From the IMG/VR virus record IMGVR_UViG_3300009001_000021, positions 1 through 41,578 of that record: 41,578 nucleotides of DNA, one strand, 5' to 3'. This DNA is from a virus. A model generated the notes under the pieces. The model saw nothing but the letters and a program-made list of their open reading frames with translations, was not told where the DNA came from and ran no database searches. The translations under genes were made by a program, and so were the position numbers. Shown here one piece after another: positions 1 through 8,191 of this stretch. The stretch's first letter is position 1; every line of letters starts with the position of its first letter.

Positions 1-16
1 AAAAAACTTATATACT

Positions 17-45
17 AATATACAAACATTTTTTGACAATGTCAA
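17..45 (-). promoter_or_regulatory. sigma70-like promoter, leftward, with palindrome over the -35
   Basis: On the minus strand TTGACA (45-40), a 17-base spacer and TATATT (22-17) form a near-consensus sigma70 promoter that fires out of the window to the left. The architecture matches the two plus-strand promoters at 11637 and 11801. The -35 lies inside a near-perfect inverted repeat (33-45, TTGAC-AAT-GTCAA), which could be an operator. It lies directly after the stop codon of the gene at 56-463, so it separates that operon from the next gene. Confidence 0.6.
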
Positions 46-55
46 GTGTTTTTTT

Positions 56-463
56 TTATTTTTTCCAAGAAGTTGTATCTACGATTTGGTAGATTTTGGT
101 AGGGATTTTTTGTAATCCCATTTCGTTTGTCAGAAGTAATGTATTGTTGAACTCGTTCCAATCCACCATATAAGATTTGTCCAGAACTCCTCCGTTCTTT
201 TCTCTGATAACTTCGTTTAGTGCGTTGATTGTGTAGAGTGTGTTGGATTGTTTTTTTCTGTGTAAAGATATGGTATCAATAATGCTTTCTTCATAATCGT
301 ATTTGTATTCTATGTTGTATGTGCAGATTAACTGACCCAAGTCGTTTTCATTTTGAAACACATATACTTTTTCATACAAGACTTCATTACAAGTGATAAT
401 GATATCCAAGGTATCGTTTAATCTTGGTTTAGAAGTAAAGGTACATAGTAGTTGAGTTTTCAT
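56..463 (-). CDS. conserved phage hypothetical protein, 135 aa
   Basis: Function unknown. The protein starts MKTQLLCTFTSK and carries a central stretch (about residues 60-110) with HRKKQSNTLYTINALNE and NGGVLDKSYMVDW, and ends with a LQKIPTKIYQI segment. From memory this arrangement is widespread in marine T4-like phages as an unannotated gene beside replication or recombination genes; that is recall, not a search. No membrane segment, signal peptide or catalytic motif is visible. Its start codon overlaps the stop of the upstream gene (TAATG), with a weak AGAAG ribosome site, so it is probably translationally coupled to the 463-1797 gene. It is the last gene of the minus-strand operon; a new promoter follows at 17-45. 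Confidence 0.75.
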   Translation of the reverse strand: MKTQLLCTFTSKPRLNDTLDIIITCNEVLYEKVYVFQNENDLGQLICTYNIEYKYDYEESIIDTISLHRKKQSNTLYTINALNEVIREKNGGVLDKSYMVDWNEFNNTLLLTNEMGLQKIPTKIYQIVDTTSWKK

Positions 464-1797
464 TATCTTCTAAATGCTCCAAGTAAATCTGACCAATCTG
501 ATTTATTCAATTTATAATCTGATGTTGTGTCTGGAAACCCATTCATTTGTCCTTGTTTCCACCTGAACATAATGGTTATGGAACCTACAACACCAGTTTC
601 TTGTGTACCAACGTGTAGTATAAATGCATAACCACTTCCACTACCTCTGGTTTCATAGTCTGCAATAAATTCATCTTCTGATAATGTTTGATTATAAAGT
701 TTTTCACTCGGAATAAACCAAAATGTTTTACCACCTTTTGCTGCATAGAATAAACTTGTATTTCCAATACTCAATTGTCTTTTAAATAAGTTATGTAATC
801 CTCTTCTAATATCGTCATCATATTCATTTGAAAATTCTTTAAAAATATTATCAAAATGTTTATCTCTTAGATTGTTCCATTCCATACCATAATCTTCATA
901 TATTTTTCTACAAATATCTCTGAATTTTGTTTTATTGATTTCCATATCAAGAGCATTATTTAAAACTTTCAATTCATCTTTTGTTATGGTTTCTTTTTGG
1001 AACCCGTCCCAAGTTTCTTTTTTATGTTTAGAAAATATTTTTTTAGCTTCTTCTTTGTTATCACCTTTGATTTTGTTATTAAATGTTTTTTCAACTAAAT
1101 TTACCCAATCTTTACACATAGCATCCCAATGTTCAAGATAATTATCTAAGAAGTATTTAGAATTAACATTTGGTAAACCTAACGCTTGGAAAAATGTATT
1201 TACGGTAAGATTTTTTAATTGACCCTTTCCTTTTTTCAATGATACACCAACTTCGCCATAACCACTAAAATTAGCACCAATATCACCAGCACCAAATCTT
1301 GATGCATCGTTAGTTGGTCCAGTCCATAAAACTTTTTTACCCCTTCCAAGATTCTTTACAATGGAATTACCAAGTGCAATAGCGTCTGAAACTACGCTTT
1401 TATTTGGTATAACATCTTTCGTTAAAAATCTGGAATGTGGTAGTTTCATAACATCAGTAGGTGTAGCACCAGAACCTTTTACTGCAGTTATGGTTTTGTT
1501 ATCAAAAAACTTTTTTACATCTTCACCGGTTTTGAAAGGCCCCTTTTTACCAGCAACAACAATACCTGTTATTACTTCGTGGAAAAATGTAGTGGATGAT
1601 GTATCTCCTTTTACTTCATTGATAGTGGTCTTTTCTGTTAGGTTTTTTAATAACTCCATACGAGTATCAACTGACCAATTGTGTTCTTTTAAAATGTCCC
1701 ACAATTTCATTAAGTGTTGTTCGTTGGTTAAATCTGGAATTCCTGATGAAACTCTATAACTTAACTCATTGAGTATTTTTTTCCAATTATTTTTCAT
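463..1797 (-). CDS. unknown phage protein, possible PD-(D/E)XK-type nuclease, 444 aa
   Basis: I do not recognise this with certainty. Residues about 155-205 hold a WTGPTNDASRFGAGDI segment, then a strand ending VSLKKGKGQLKNLT. An acidic residue in GDI followed by S-L-K is compatible with the core of PD-(D/E)XK nucleases in which the usual Glu is replaced, but the match is by eye only. The middle (about 215-330) is charged and helical; the C-terminus has VGSITIMFRWKQGQ and may be a second beta domain. It overlaps the 62-aa gene upstream by 11 bases and the 135-aa gene downstream by one base, so the three are coupled. Being next to a DNA polymerase gene fits a nucleic-acid role. Alternatives include a virion-packaged enzyme or a structural protein. 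Confidence 0.7.
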   Translation of the reverse strand: MKNNWKKILNELSYRVSSGIPDLTNEQHLMKLWDILKEHNWSVDTRMELLKNLTEKTTINEVKGDTSSTTFFHEVITGIVVAGKKGPFKTGEDVKKFFDNKTITAVKGSGATPTDVMKLPHSRFLTKDVIPNKSVVSDAIALGNSIVKNLGRGKKVLWTGPTNDASRFGAGDIGANFSGYGEVGVSLKKGKGQLKNLTVNTFFQALGLPNVNSKYFLDNYLEHWDAMCKDWVNLVEKTFNNKIKGDNKEEAKKIFSKHKKETWDGFQKETITKDELKVLNNALDMEINKTKFRDICRKIYEDYGMEWNNLRDKHFDNIFKEFSNEYDDDIRRGLHNLFKRQLSIGNTSLFYAAKGGKTFWFIPSEKLYNQTLSEDEFIADYETRGSGSGYAFILHVGTQETGVVGSITIMFRWKQGQMNGFPDTTSDYKLNKSDWSDLLGAFRR

Positions 1798-1975
1798 ATA
1801 CGATTGTTATTCCGTCTTTTTCTAATGTTCCGTCTTGATGTAAAGTTTCCATATCTTGTTTTGACATACTGATTATCGTTGGTTTTTTGAAATCATATTT
1901 TTGGTTTACTGGATTTACCACGCCTTCTTTTTTATATCTTGTGGTAATCGTTGATAATTTCTTTAAATCGTTCAT
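1787..1975 (-). CDS. small hypothetical protein, 62 aa
   Basis: A short Lys-rich protein with no recognised domain. Its ATG overlaps the polymerase stop (ATGA, 1972-1975), and a GGAGA ribosome site lies about nine bases upstream inside the polymerase reading frame. Its end overlaps the next gene by 11 bases. The tight overlaps on both sides support it as a real coupled gene. The middle reads YDFKKPTIISMSKQDMETL and the end TLEKDGITIVYEK, which suggests a small beta-containing fold. Role unknown; it could be a polymerase accessory factor, but only position suggests that. Confidence 0.65.
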   Translation of the reverse strand: MNDLKKLSTITTRYKKEGVVNPVNQKYDFKKPTIISMSKQDMETLHQDGTLEKDGITIVYEK

Positions 1976-3225
1976 TTAAATTTCTCCGTTATATCGTCCA
2001 TTTCGTGATAGTTAACACCTCTGCTGGTTTTAACCGGATATTTTCCATCACTTTCAATTGTTTCCTTTACCATTTTTAAAAACTCTAATCCGTCTTTGGT
2101 ATCAAAGTCAAATAAAAATGAATCATAATTATACAATACCAACTTACTTTCGTATTGTTGTAATTTAGGTTGCAATTTACTTAAAATCTTGATATTGTTT
2201 TCTGTTTCCATTAATTGTATCATATAATTGAACAATTTATTTGGATTCATATCTTGTAGATTTTTTCTATATATTCTTCTATTATAAATATAAGATTCTA
2301 CAAAATCATTAGTTTTAAAGTCGTTCCAAAGTAATTTAATATAATCGTTTACTTTTGAGAAAAATGGGTTGTTTGATACCTCATCTGTGATTCCTCCGTA
2401 CAAATACTTAAATGAAAGTGCTTTTGCTTCATCATAAGGTAATCCATATAGTTCTGCCATATGTTCGTGGACTGATGTGTTTGGAAAATCATAACCGATA
2501 ATCTCTCCGATTAATCGTAAGTGATAAGCATCAAAGTCCATTTCTACCAGAACTCCATTGTTAAAACGACTGATGAATTGTTTTCTACTTCCGTCTGATT
2601 TGTTTAGAGCTGCGAAGTTTAATCCACCGAAACGATTACTTGGTCTTCCGGTTGAAGTAAATGGATTGTATTCTGAATATATGATTTTTTCATAAGTCTT
2701 TAATCCATTGCGTTCTATTTGGTATAGTTCTTCCAATATGGTTTGGTCGTGTTGTTCATATTGTTTATACAATTCTTTTGATATTGGTTGAAAGTATTCT
2801 GCGTGTTTCACCAATGGTATAACATCATTGATGTTTTGTTTATCATAATTGAGTCTATATTGATGATGGTGAGCGTTTGTTAAGTGTTGGTCCATATCAT
2901 ATGGCTTATTACTTTGTTGATACCACGACCAATTCATATCACGAACATCATTTGATATTACTAATGCGTTATGTCGATATTGTTTTAAATCATCTACATA
3001 AATGGTTTGATTGGTTGTGATTAAATCATATGTGTCACGAAACTTTTCCGTATGATGAACTGGAACAATATATTGTTCGAATTGAAAATCAACCCAATAA
3101 CAACTGATACGATTTTCTTGTGGATGCTTTTGAACATCTGAATACATTTGTAATAATACAAATGGTTTTGATTGTATGTGTTGTTTTAATTGGTTGAATA
3201 GAATATCTGTATTTACTATAACCAT
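1972..3225 (-). CDS. family-A DNA polymerase, short form, 417 aa
   Basis: DNA-dependent DNA polymerase, palm and fingers part. Visible landmarks: STGRPSNRF (about 191-199), equivalent to the conserved T-x-T-G-R-x-S region; motif A VEMDFDAYHLRLIGEI with D230; motif B EAKALSFKYLYGG (266-278); an NYMIQ segment (about 333-337) corresponding to the N-x-x-I-Q-G region; motif C YNYDSFLFDF with D368, where the usual HDE is YDS. The N-terminal 150 residues show no convincing 3'-5' exonuclease motifs, and the protein is much shorter than bacterial Pol I (about 930 aa). Proofreading may be absent or supplied by a separate gene, as in phage RM378. It follows the baseplate operon after 44 bases. No Shine-Dalgarno site precedes the ATG at 3225, so leaderless translation or a start at Met27 is possible. 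Confidence 0.85.
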   Translation of the reverse strand: MVIVNTDILFNQLKQHIQSKPFVLLQMYSDVQKHPQENRISCYWVDFQFEQYIVPVHHTEKFRDTYDLITTNQTIYVDDLKQYRHNALVISNDVRDMNWSWYQQSNKPYDMDQHLTNAHHHQYRLNYDKQNINDVIPLVKHAEYFQPISKELYKQYEQHDQTILEELYQIERNGLKTYEKIIYSEYNPFTSTGRPSNRFGGLNFAALNKSDGSRKQFISRFNNGVLVEMDFDAYHLRLIGEIIGYDFPNTSVHEHMAELYGLPYDEAKALSFKYLYGGITDEVSNNPFFSKVNDYIKLLWNDFKTNDFVESYIYNRRIYRKNLQDMNPNKLFNYMIQLMETENNIKILSKLQPKLQQYESKLVLYNYDSFLFDFDTKDGLEFLKMVKETIESDGKYPVKTSRGVNYHEMDDITEKFK

Positions 3226-3227
3226 TT

Positions 3228-3238
3228 ATTATAAGTAT
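3228..3238 (-). promoter_or_regulatory. possible promoter element just upstream of the polymerase gene
   Basis: The minus strand reads ATACTTATAAT directly before the ATG at 3225. It contains both the recurring ATA(T/C)TTAT motif (3238-3231) and a perfect TATAAT (3233-3228). A weak TTGATT lies about 15 bases further upstream. The element is too close to the start codon to give a normal leader, so either initiation is leaderless or further downstream, or this is chance in A+T-rich DNA. Confidence 0.3.
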
Positions 3239-3269
3239 TGATTTATATAATCAAAATGTAATTTATTTA

Positions 3270-6200
3270 CTAATAACCAAAAGCTCCACCTCTTTTTTCT
3301 AAAAGTTTTTTTGATTGTATTCTATCGTTACCAACTGACCAACCCTCTACTTCATCTACTGTTTGTTGACGACCAAATAGTTTAAATCTTTCATCCGGAT
3401 GTGTTGTTCTTCTATCATAACAACGTACATAGGTTATTTTCTTTTCAGTTGGTTTCTTTACGGGAATCCACCAAGTGTTTTGTAAACTTCCAAAGAATTG
3501 GTTTGTTGTATAGTAACCAGCACCTGCTCCAGCTGGAATATCTGTTTTAGTTAACCACTCAATGGTATCTTCACGAACCTCTGAATATTTTTTATTTACT
3601 TCACTTTTAGATTTTATATCTAATAGAGTTCCTTCTATTTCAGTTTTAATAGACTCTATTGAACCAAATTTGGATTCTATATTTCTAAGTAATACAGCCA
3701 AATCTGTTTTTTGTTTCTTATCATCATCATTTTTAATGGTATCATATTCTTGTCTTAGTTTTTCCAGTTCTGCAATACCAGTAGTAAAACTTTTCACTAA
3801 GTTATCAACTTTCTCTTGACCGATTGGTGATAAATTTCTGGAAACATCTTCTATGGATAAATCTGTAAATTCAAATAACTTCTTTATAGAGGCTTCATCT
3901 ATACTTAATTCTCTATCTGGATTAGCAGAAAAGTATGCTTCTCCGTTAAATTGCATATATGCTTCTATATCAGTACTCCAACCAGATGTTGATATTTTTT
4001 GGTCTACTTTTTTAATTACAAAGTAAGTGAATTCTCTATATGGTTTAGGTAGATAATCAATCTTAAATATATCTCCGACTTTTAAACCACCGATTCCATC
4101 TAATGTCATTGAAATAGATACCGGTATAGGAACTTGTCCTTTGATTGAAGATTTAACTCCTTTAAGTTTTGCGGTTTTTAATAAGTAAAGCATTGTTTTT
4201 TTAAAATATGAAGACATATTTGCTGAACCATTATATATACCAATACCTTTGTAGTGTTTTATAGTGTCTTCTTCTATTTTTTCTATTTGTTGTTTTAAGT
4301 CTTCTTTGATTAGGTCTACTTCGTTCCACTCGATACCATCTTCACCTAATGTTCTTGCCTTTCTATTTGAACCATAATCACCTTGATAAGATTTTCCAAC
4401 ACCATCATCTGAAGGATATTTTATGTCTTCTCCAATTGAACCCTGTAAATTTTTAAACTTTTTGTATAATTCAAGAGTTCCTTTTTGTGATTCCAATAGT
4501 TCAGGTTTACCTCTTTCTTGTAATATATTCCAAGCATCTATCGATACATCAGATAAAGTAGATGGTTTTTTCTTGTTAGTACCTTGTGATTTGAAACTAC
4601 CATATCTTGCTAATGTTGCAGCCTCTGCACTGATATCTAAACTTATGTCGAAGTCTTTTACAATAGAATCTTGTGATGATAATGAAAACTTAAAAACCTT
4701 TTTTATCTTGTCTAAATCTTTTTCTTTTGCAAATTTTATTTCAGAAAATTTAGTTTCATTTTTTAGTTCATCTGGATTCAATGTATCGACCAGACCAAGT
4801 TCTCCCACACCTATTTTTCCAATATCTGATGTTTGTTCTTGACCTAATACAAATCTCCAATAACCACCATACATTCCTGAAACATCTGACCAAAAACTTT
4901 GTATTGCCTGTCTAAGTGATGTTGTTGATTCAAAATGTTTTTGATACATTTCAATTGGGAAAACCATATTTCTTATAATACCAGAATCAGATTCAAAATT
5001 TTCTGGATTTTCTGTGTAATCATCTGTAAAAGTTTCAAAACCTTCTTCATCAGTTTCAAAAATATCTACATCTGGATTCACAATGGTAGTTTTGGTATCA
5101 AAGTCATTAAACTTATCATCAATCATTTCGAAAATTGTCTTTGTTACATCGAGTTTACGAAGCGTTTCTGGTTCATAACTATTGTATACTTTTTCCAACG
5201 CAGATTTTTTTTCAGAGTCGTCAAAATTACCAAATGGCTTCATTAAAAGTTCGTGGGTTTTACCTGGCAGAATTACTGAGTCTAATCCTAATGAATAAAG
5301 ATAATCATTTGACTTACAAAGGTTTTGCATACCACTTTCATCTACGCTTCTTACTTGTTGTATTACAAGGTCTCCACTTTTTAACTCGAAAAAACTATTC
5401 AGAATAATATCTTCGAACCAACCCCAAGACATAAGATATCTTGATTTAAGTTTTTCATTTTCTTCGAAGTTTCTTTGATTAAAATTAAAATACATTGCAC
5501 CATCTTTGAATTTGTAATCGATGACTGGTGTCTCTACCTCCCTTTTAATAAAAGATTCTATAAGCTCCTCACCGAAAGTTTCGTCTGCAGGATTTTGATA
5601 ATAAGTTTTACCTACAAATTTTTCTTCATCTGGTAAATATTTATCCAAAACTTTATCTAAGTTTTTAACTGCTGCTTTGAAAGATACTCCCGCTTTCAAT
5701 AAAGTTTGAACATTATTATAATTGTCAGTTGTAGATTCAATGACTGATTGTAATTCTGTTTCACCGAATCCCTCACTTTCCACACCAGTTTCTAATAATT
5801 GTTTTCCTATGGAGTTTAATTGTATAATATTTTGTATTTTGTTATCAGTTGGTCTATCAGATTCGTCACCTGGGTCAGAGCTCTCAGACAATGGATTAAT
5901 ACCCATAGAAATAACCTGTATATCACCACTATAACCACCAGAAGAATCTATTTTCCAATCAAACTTGTGAACTGTTCCGACTGCACAAAAGTAATTTTGT
6001 GGTGCAATTAAGTTTCTTTCTCTGGTTGAAACTTTAGACTTTGCTGGATTCAACAAGTCTTTAACATCTTCTACTGTTAATTGTGGTATTTTAGTTCCTT
6101 TTTCAAATTCTCTACCATAACCAAATTCCATTAATATAGTTGAACCTAACTTTAAAAATGCTGGTTCAAATACTTGGTCAAAGTAAACTGGGTCTGGACA

Positions 6201-6656
6201 ATTCCAATTCACAGTATATGAGTGTGTATAGAACTCTTTTTGATTTGCCGTTATACCGGTTATACCGGAGTGCCCACGAAATCTATTATTTTCACTTTCA
6301 TTATATCCTTGAATATAACTTGTCGTTCCGTTTTGGTCTTTACCATTATAACCCAATACACCTACATACTGATTTTGTTCATCTGTATTTAAGTAACTTG
6401 ACAAACTTATCATTTGGTGAATTATATCTGAATCAGTTTTTACATTTGGGACTGCAATACTTACACGAGCCCAAGGTGAACGAAAGTATTCTTGTTCTAT
6501 TGGATTATTATTATCTTGAATGTCAAAAGCATTACCCACTTCAAAGAAGGTTTCTTTATCTTTATTGGTTCCTTTTAACTTTAATTTATTGACCGCTTCA
6601 ATTCTTCGAAATAAAGCCTTTTGTACTCTTGCATTGATGTTTTCTGTTTTAATCAT
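3270..6656 (-). CDS. large baseplate hub-like structural protein, 1128 aa
   Basis: Probable baseplate or tail-hub protein. Residues about 55-175 hold a structural block (SPWARVSIAVPNV, then RGHSGITGITANQKEFYTHSY and NWNCPDPVYF, ending LMEFGYG) that I associate with large baseplate proteins of uncultured marine phages. Residues about 835-905 (VPIPVSISMTLDGIGGLKVG, then DIFKIDYLPKPYREFTYFV) look like a hub or LysM-like beta domain. A helical coiled-coil-like stretch follows (about 955-1040). No lysozyme motif was found. The start overlaps the upstream LysM-protein stop (TAATG), and the gene closes the tail operon before the polymerase. At 1128 aa it may combine functions that T4 spreads over several baseplate genes; that is inference from size and position. 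Confidence 0.7.
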   Translation of the reverse strand: MIKTENINARVQKALFRRIEAVNKLKLKGTNKDKETFFEVGNAFDIQDNNNPIEQEYFRSPWARVSIAVPNVKTDSDIIHQMISLSSYLNTDEQNQYVGVLGYNGKDQNGTTSYIQGYNESENNRFRGHSGITGITANQKEFYTHSYTVNWNCPDPVYFDQVFEPAFLKLGSTILMEFGYGREFEKGTKIPQLTVEDVKDLLNPAKSKVSTRERNLIAPQNYFCAVGTVHKFDWKIDSSGGYSGDIQVISMGINPLSESSDPGDESDRPTDNKIQNIIQLNSIGKQLLETGVESEGFGETELQSVIESTTDNYNNVQTLLKAGVSFKAAVKNLDKVLDKYLPDEEKFVGKTYYQNPADETFGEELIESFIKREVETPVIDYKFKDGAMYFNFNQRNFEENEKLKSRYLMSWGWFEDIILNSFFELKSGDLVIQQVRSVDESGMQNLCKSNDYLYSLGLDSVILPGKTHELLMKPFGNFDDSEKKSALEKVYNSYEPETLRKLDVTKTIFEMIDDKFNDFDTKTTIVNPDVDIFETDEEGFETFTDDYTENPENFESDSGIIRNMVFPIEMYQKHFESTTSLRQAIQSFWSDVSGMYGGYWRFVLGQEQTSDIGKIGVGELGLVDTLNPDELKNETKFSEIKFAKEKDLDKIKKVFKFSLSSQDSIVKDFDISLDISAEAATLARYGSFKSQGTNKKKPSTLSDVSIDAWNILQERGKPELLESQKGTLELYKKFKNLQGSIGEDIKYPSDDGVGKSYQGDYGSNRKARTLGEDGIEWNEVDLIKEDLKQQIEKIEEDTIKHYKGIGIYNGSANMSSYFKKTMLYLLKTAKLKGVKSSIKGQVPIPVSISMTLDGIGGLKVGDIFKIDYLPKPYREFTYFVIKKVDQKISTSGWSTDIEAYMQFNGEAYFSANPDRELSIDEASIKKLFEFTDLSIEDVSRNLSPIGQEKVDNLVKSFTTGIAELEKLRQEYDTIKNDDDKKQKTDLAVLLRNIESKFGSIESIKTEIEGTLLDIKSKSEVNKKYSEVREDTIEWLTKTDIPAGAGAGYYTTNQFFGSLQNTWWIPVKKPTEKKITYVRCYDRRTTHPDERFKLFGRQQTVDEVEGWSVGNDRIQSKKLLEKRGGAFGY

Positions 6657-6952
6657 TATCTGTTTAGATGTTCAAACTCTTGTAGTATAATGTTAACATT
6701 CTGTGGAATACGATATTCCTTTCCTGGTATCATATAAATTGAGTCTGATTGGTGGTTTGCTCTTGAAATTACCCACCATAAGTCTTTATCTCCGTATACT
6801 CTGTGTGCTACATTCATAAATGTTTCACCGAATATTCCTTTGATGAATATATCAGTATCACGAATAGGTATTGTTGGAAACTCTAATCTACTTAGATATC
6901 GTGTCCCATTTTCATCTTTTAATAATTTTGATATGTTGTGACGATTAGGCAT
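6656..6952 (-). CDS. LysM-like baseplate wedge protein (gp53 / P2 gpX type), 98 aa
   Basis: Small baseplate protein with a LysM-like fold. The middle reads GETFMNVAHRVYGDKDLWWV (about 38-57), then ISRANHQSDSIYMIPGKEYRIP, the typical pattern of phage LysM-like proteins: a helix, Y-G-x-x-x-L-W-W, then a P-G-x-x-x-R-I-P strand. T4 gp53 carries this fold in a longer protein; P2 gpX is a short version. Such proteins join hub and wedge in contractile-tail baseplates. An AGGA site precedes the ATG. It overlaps the upstream gene by eight bases and the downstream gene by one base, so it is firmly within the baseplate operon. Confidence 0.8.
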   Translation of the reverse strand: MPNRHNISKLLKDENGTRYLSRLEFPTIPIRDTDIFIKGIFGETFMNVAHRVYGDKDLWWVISRANHQSDSIYMIPGKEYRIPQNVNIILQEFEHLNR

Positions 6953-8183
6953 TTCTATTTTCCTGTCTTAGTCCTCTTCTTCTTGCTCTTCTTAACTTTC
7001 TAGCATCTCTTCTGGAAATTCCACTATCAATATCTTTTTGAAAACTCTCTCTTACTGACTTTCTTTGTTCTCTTGATAAGAATCTTTTTGTAAATGATAA
7101 AGGTTTTTCGTCATCTGATTCTTTGAATTTAAATAATTTTGATATATTGTCAAATTGTTTTGATTGCATAGTTGGATTTTCTTTTCCGATATATGTAAAC
7201 TCAAAAGCTAATGTACATAAATGTGGAACTTGCTTTCCTTCTTGTAGTTCCCAAGTAGCATTTTCTGGTATCGACATATTAACCGAAGTAAAGAATCCTG
7301 GTGTATCGTTGTATAAATCTCCTAATGTTAAATTAACGATAGGTGCAACTGGTCTTTCGTTAACACCAATATCTGTAAAGTCTTTATATTGTGGTAATAC
7401 TAAACCTTTTGCGTAATTTACTTTTTCCCATATGATTGGAATATCTTTTTCAGTTGTTGCAACAACATTGATTGTAAAACTTATACTTCTTGTGTATCCA
7501 CCGTAAACATAAACTTTGTCTGGTCTACCAATATATTGTGTTGGTGAAGATTCAGCTGATGAATTGTCCGTAATACCACCACTTAGTAGTGCTGGAAATA
7601 TAATCCACTTTCCATTTACAGCGTCTCTAATTCTAAATTTTATAAAATCTTCTGGTAAATCTGTTCCGGAATCCAATTTTTTGGTTAGTCCTAAATCACC
7701 ACCATAACTAACTTGTAGATTTACTTTCTTATCTTTTGAAAAAAATGTTACTGCCTTTTCACCTGAAATTGGTGGGACATCTTTACCGAAAATCTTTCCA
7801 ATATTATTAATTGTATCTCTAAATATAGTTCCAGCATCTTGTAAATGTCTTGGTGGTTTTAAAGATGTTAATTCTTGTGGTAAAGCCTTTGATAAGACTG
7901 GTGCTAATGGATTGTATGTTCTTGAGTTTTGAAAAATACCACTACGACCTCGTTTATCTTTTTCACCTGGTTCACTAATGATATAATTTCTATTTGGATT
8001 AGCTCTTTGTAATAATGCTTGTTTTGCAACGAATCTTGCACCTTGTGGTGTTCTTAAAAATCTTCCGAATTGTCTAACGTTTTGAGCACCCAGTTCAGCT
8101 TGTAAAGCCAACCCACCACGAAATATAAATTCACCTGATGTGTTTGCATTATTTACTAATTTGTCTGGATTAATTGTTATCAT
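6945..8183 (-). CDS. baseplate / tail-tube-initiator-like structural protein, 412 aa
   Basis: Probable baseplate protein built around a tail-tube-like beta barrel. Residues about 220-350 contain a VYVYGGYTRSISFTINVV strand pair, WEKVNYAKGLVLPQY, VNLTLGDLYNDTPGFFTSV and MSIPENATWE, ending with VPHLCTLAFEFTYIGKE. This pattern (R-S-I-S-F, a short helix with G-L-x-x-P-Q-Y, L-T-L-G-D, P-G-F-x-x-S) is typical of tube-fold proteins that cap or initiate the tube (role of T4 gp48/gp54). The N-terminal 130 residues are basic and glycine/arginine rich, and the C-terminus (about 365-412) is a highly basic helix (RRDARKLRRARRRG). It lies between the tape measure and the LysM-like protein. Assignment to one T4 gene is not possible by eye. 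Confidence 0.7.
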   Translation of the reverse strand: MITINPDKLVNNANTSGEFIFRGGLALQAELGAQNVRQFGRFLRTPQGARFVAKQALLQRANPNRNYIISEPGEKDKRGRSGIFQNSRTYNPLAPVLSKALPQELTSLKPPRHLQDAGTIFRDTINNIGKIFGKDVPPISGEKAVTFFSKDKKVNLQVSYGGDLGLTKKLDSGTDLPEDFIKFRIRDAVNGKWIIFPALLSGGITDNSSAESSPTQYIGRPDKVYVYGGYTRSISFTINVVATTEKDIPIIWEKVNYAKGLVLPQYKDFTDIGVNERPVAPIVNLTLGDLYNDTPGFFTSVNMSIPENATWELQEGKQVPHLCTLAFEFTYIGKENPTMQSKQFDNISKLFKFKESDDEKPLSFTKRFLSREQRKSVRESFQKDIDSGISRRDARKLRRARRRGLRQENRNA

Positions 8184-8191
8184 TTCATTCC

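Noticed and set aside
33-54. Plus-strand terminator made of TTGAC/GTCAA followed by a T-run
   Set aside because: The stem is only five A+T-rich base pairs and no plus-strand gene precedes it; it fits better as a promoter palindrome on the other strand.
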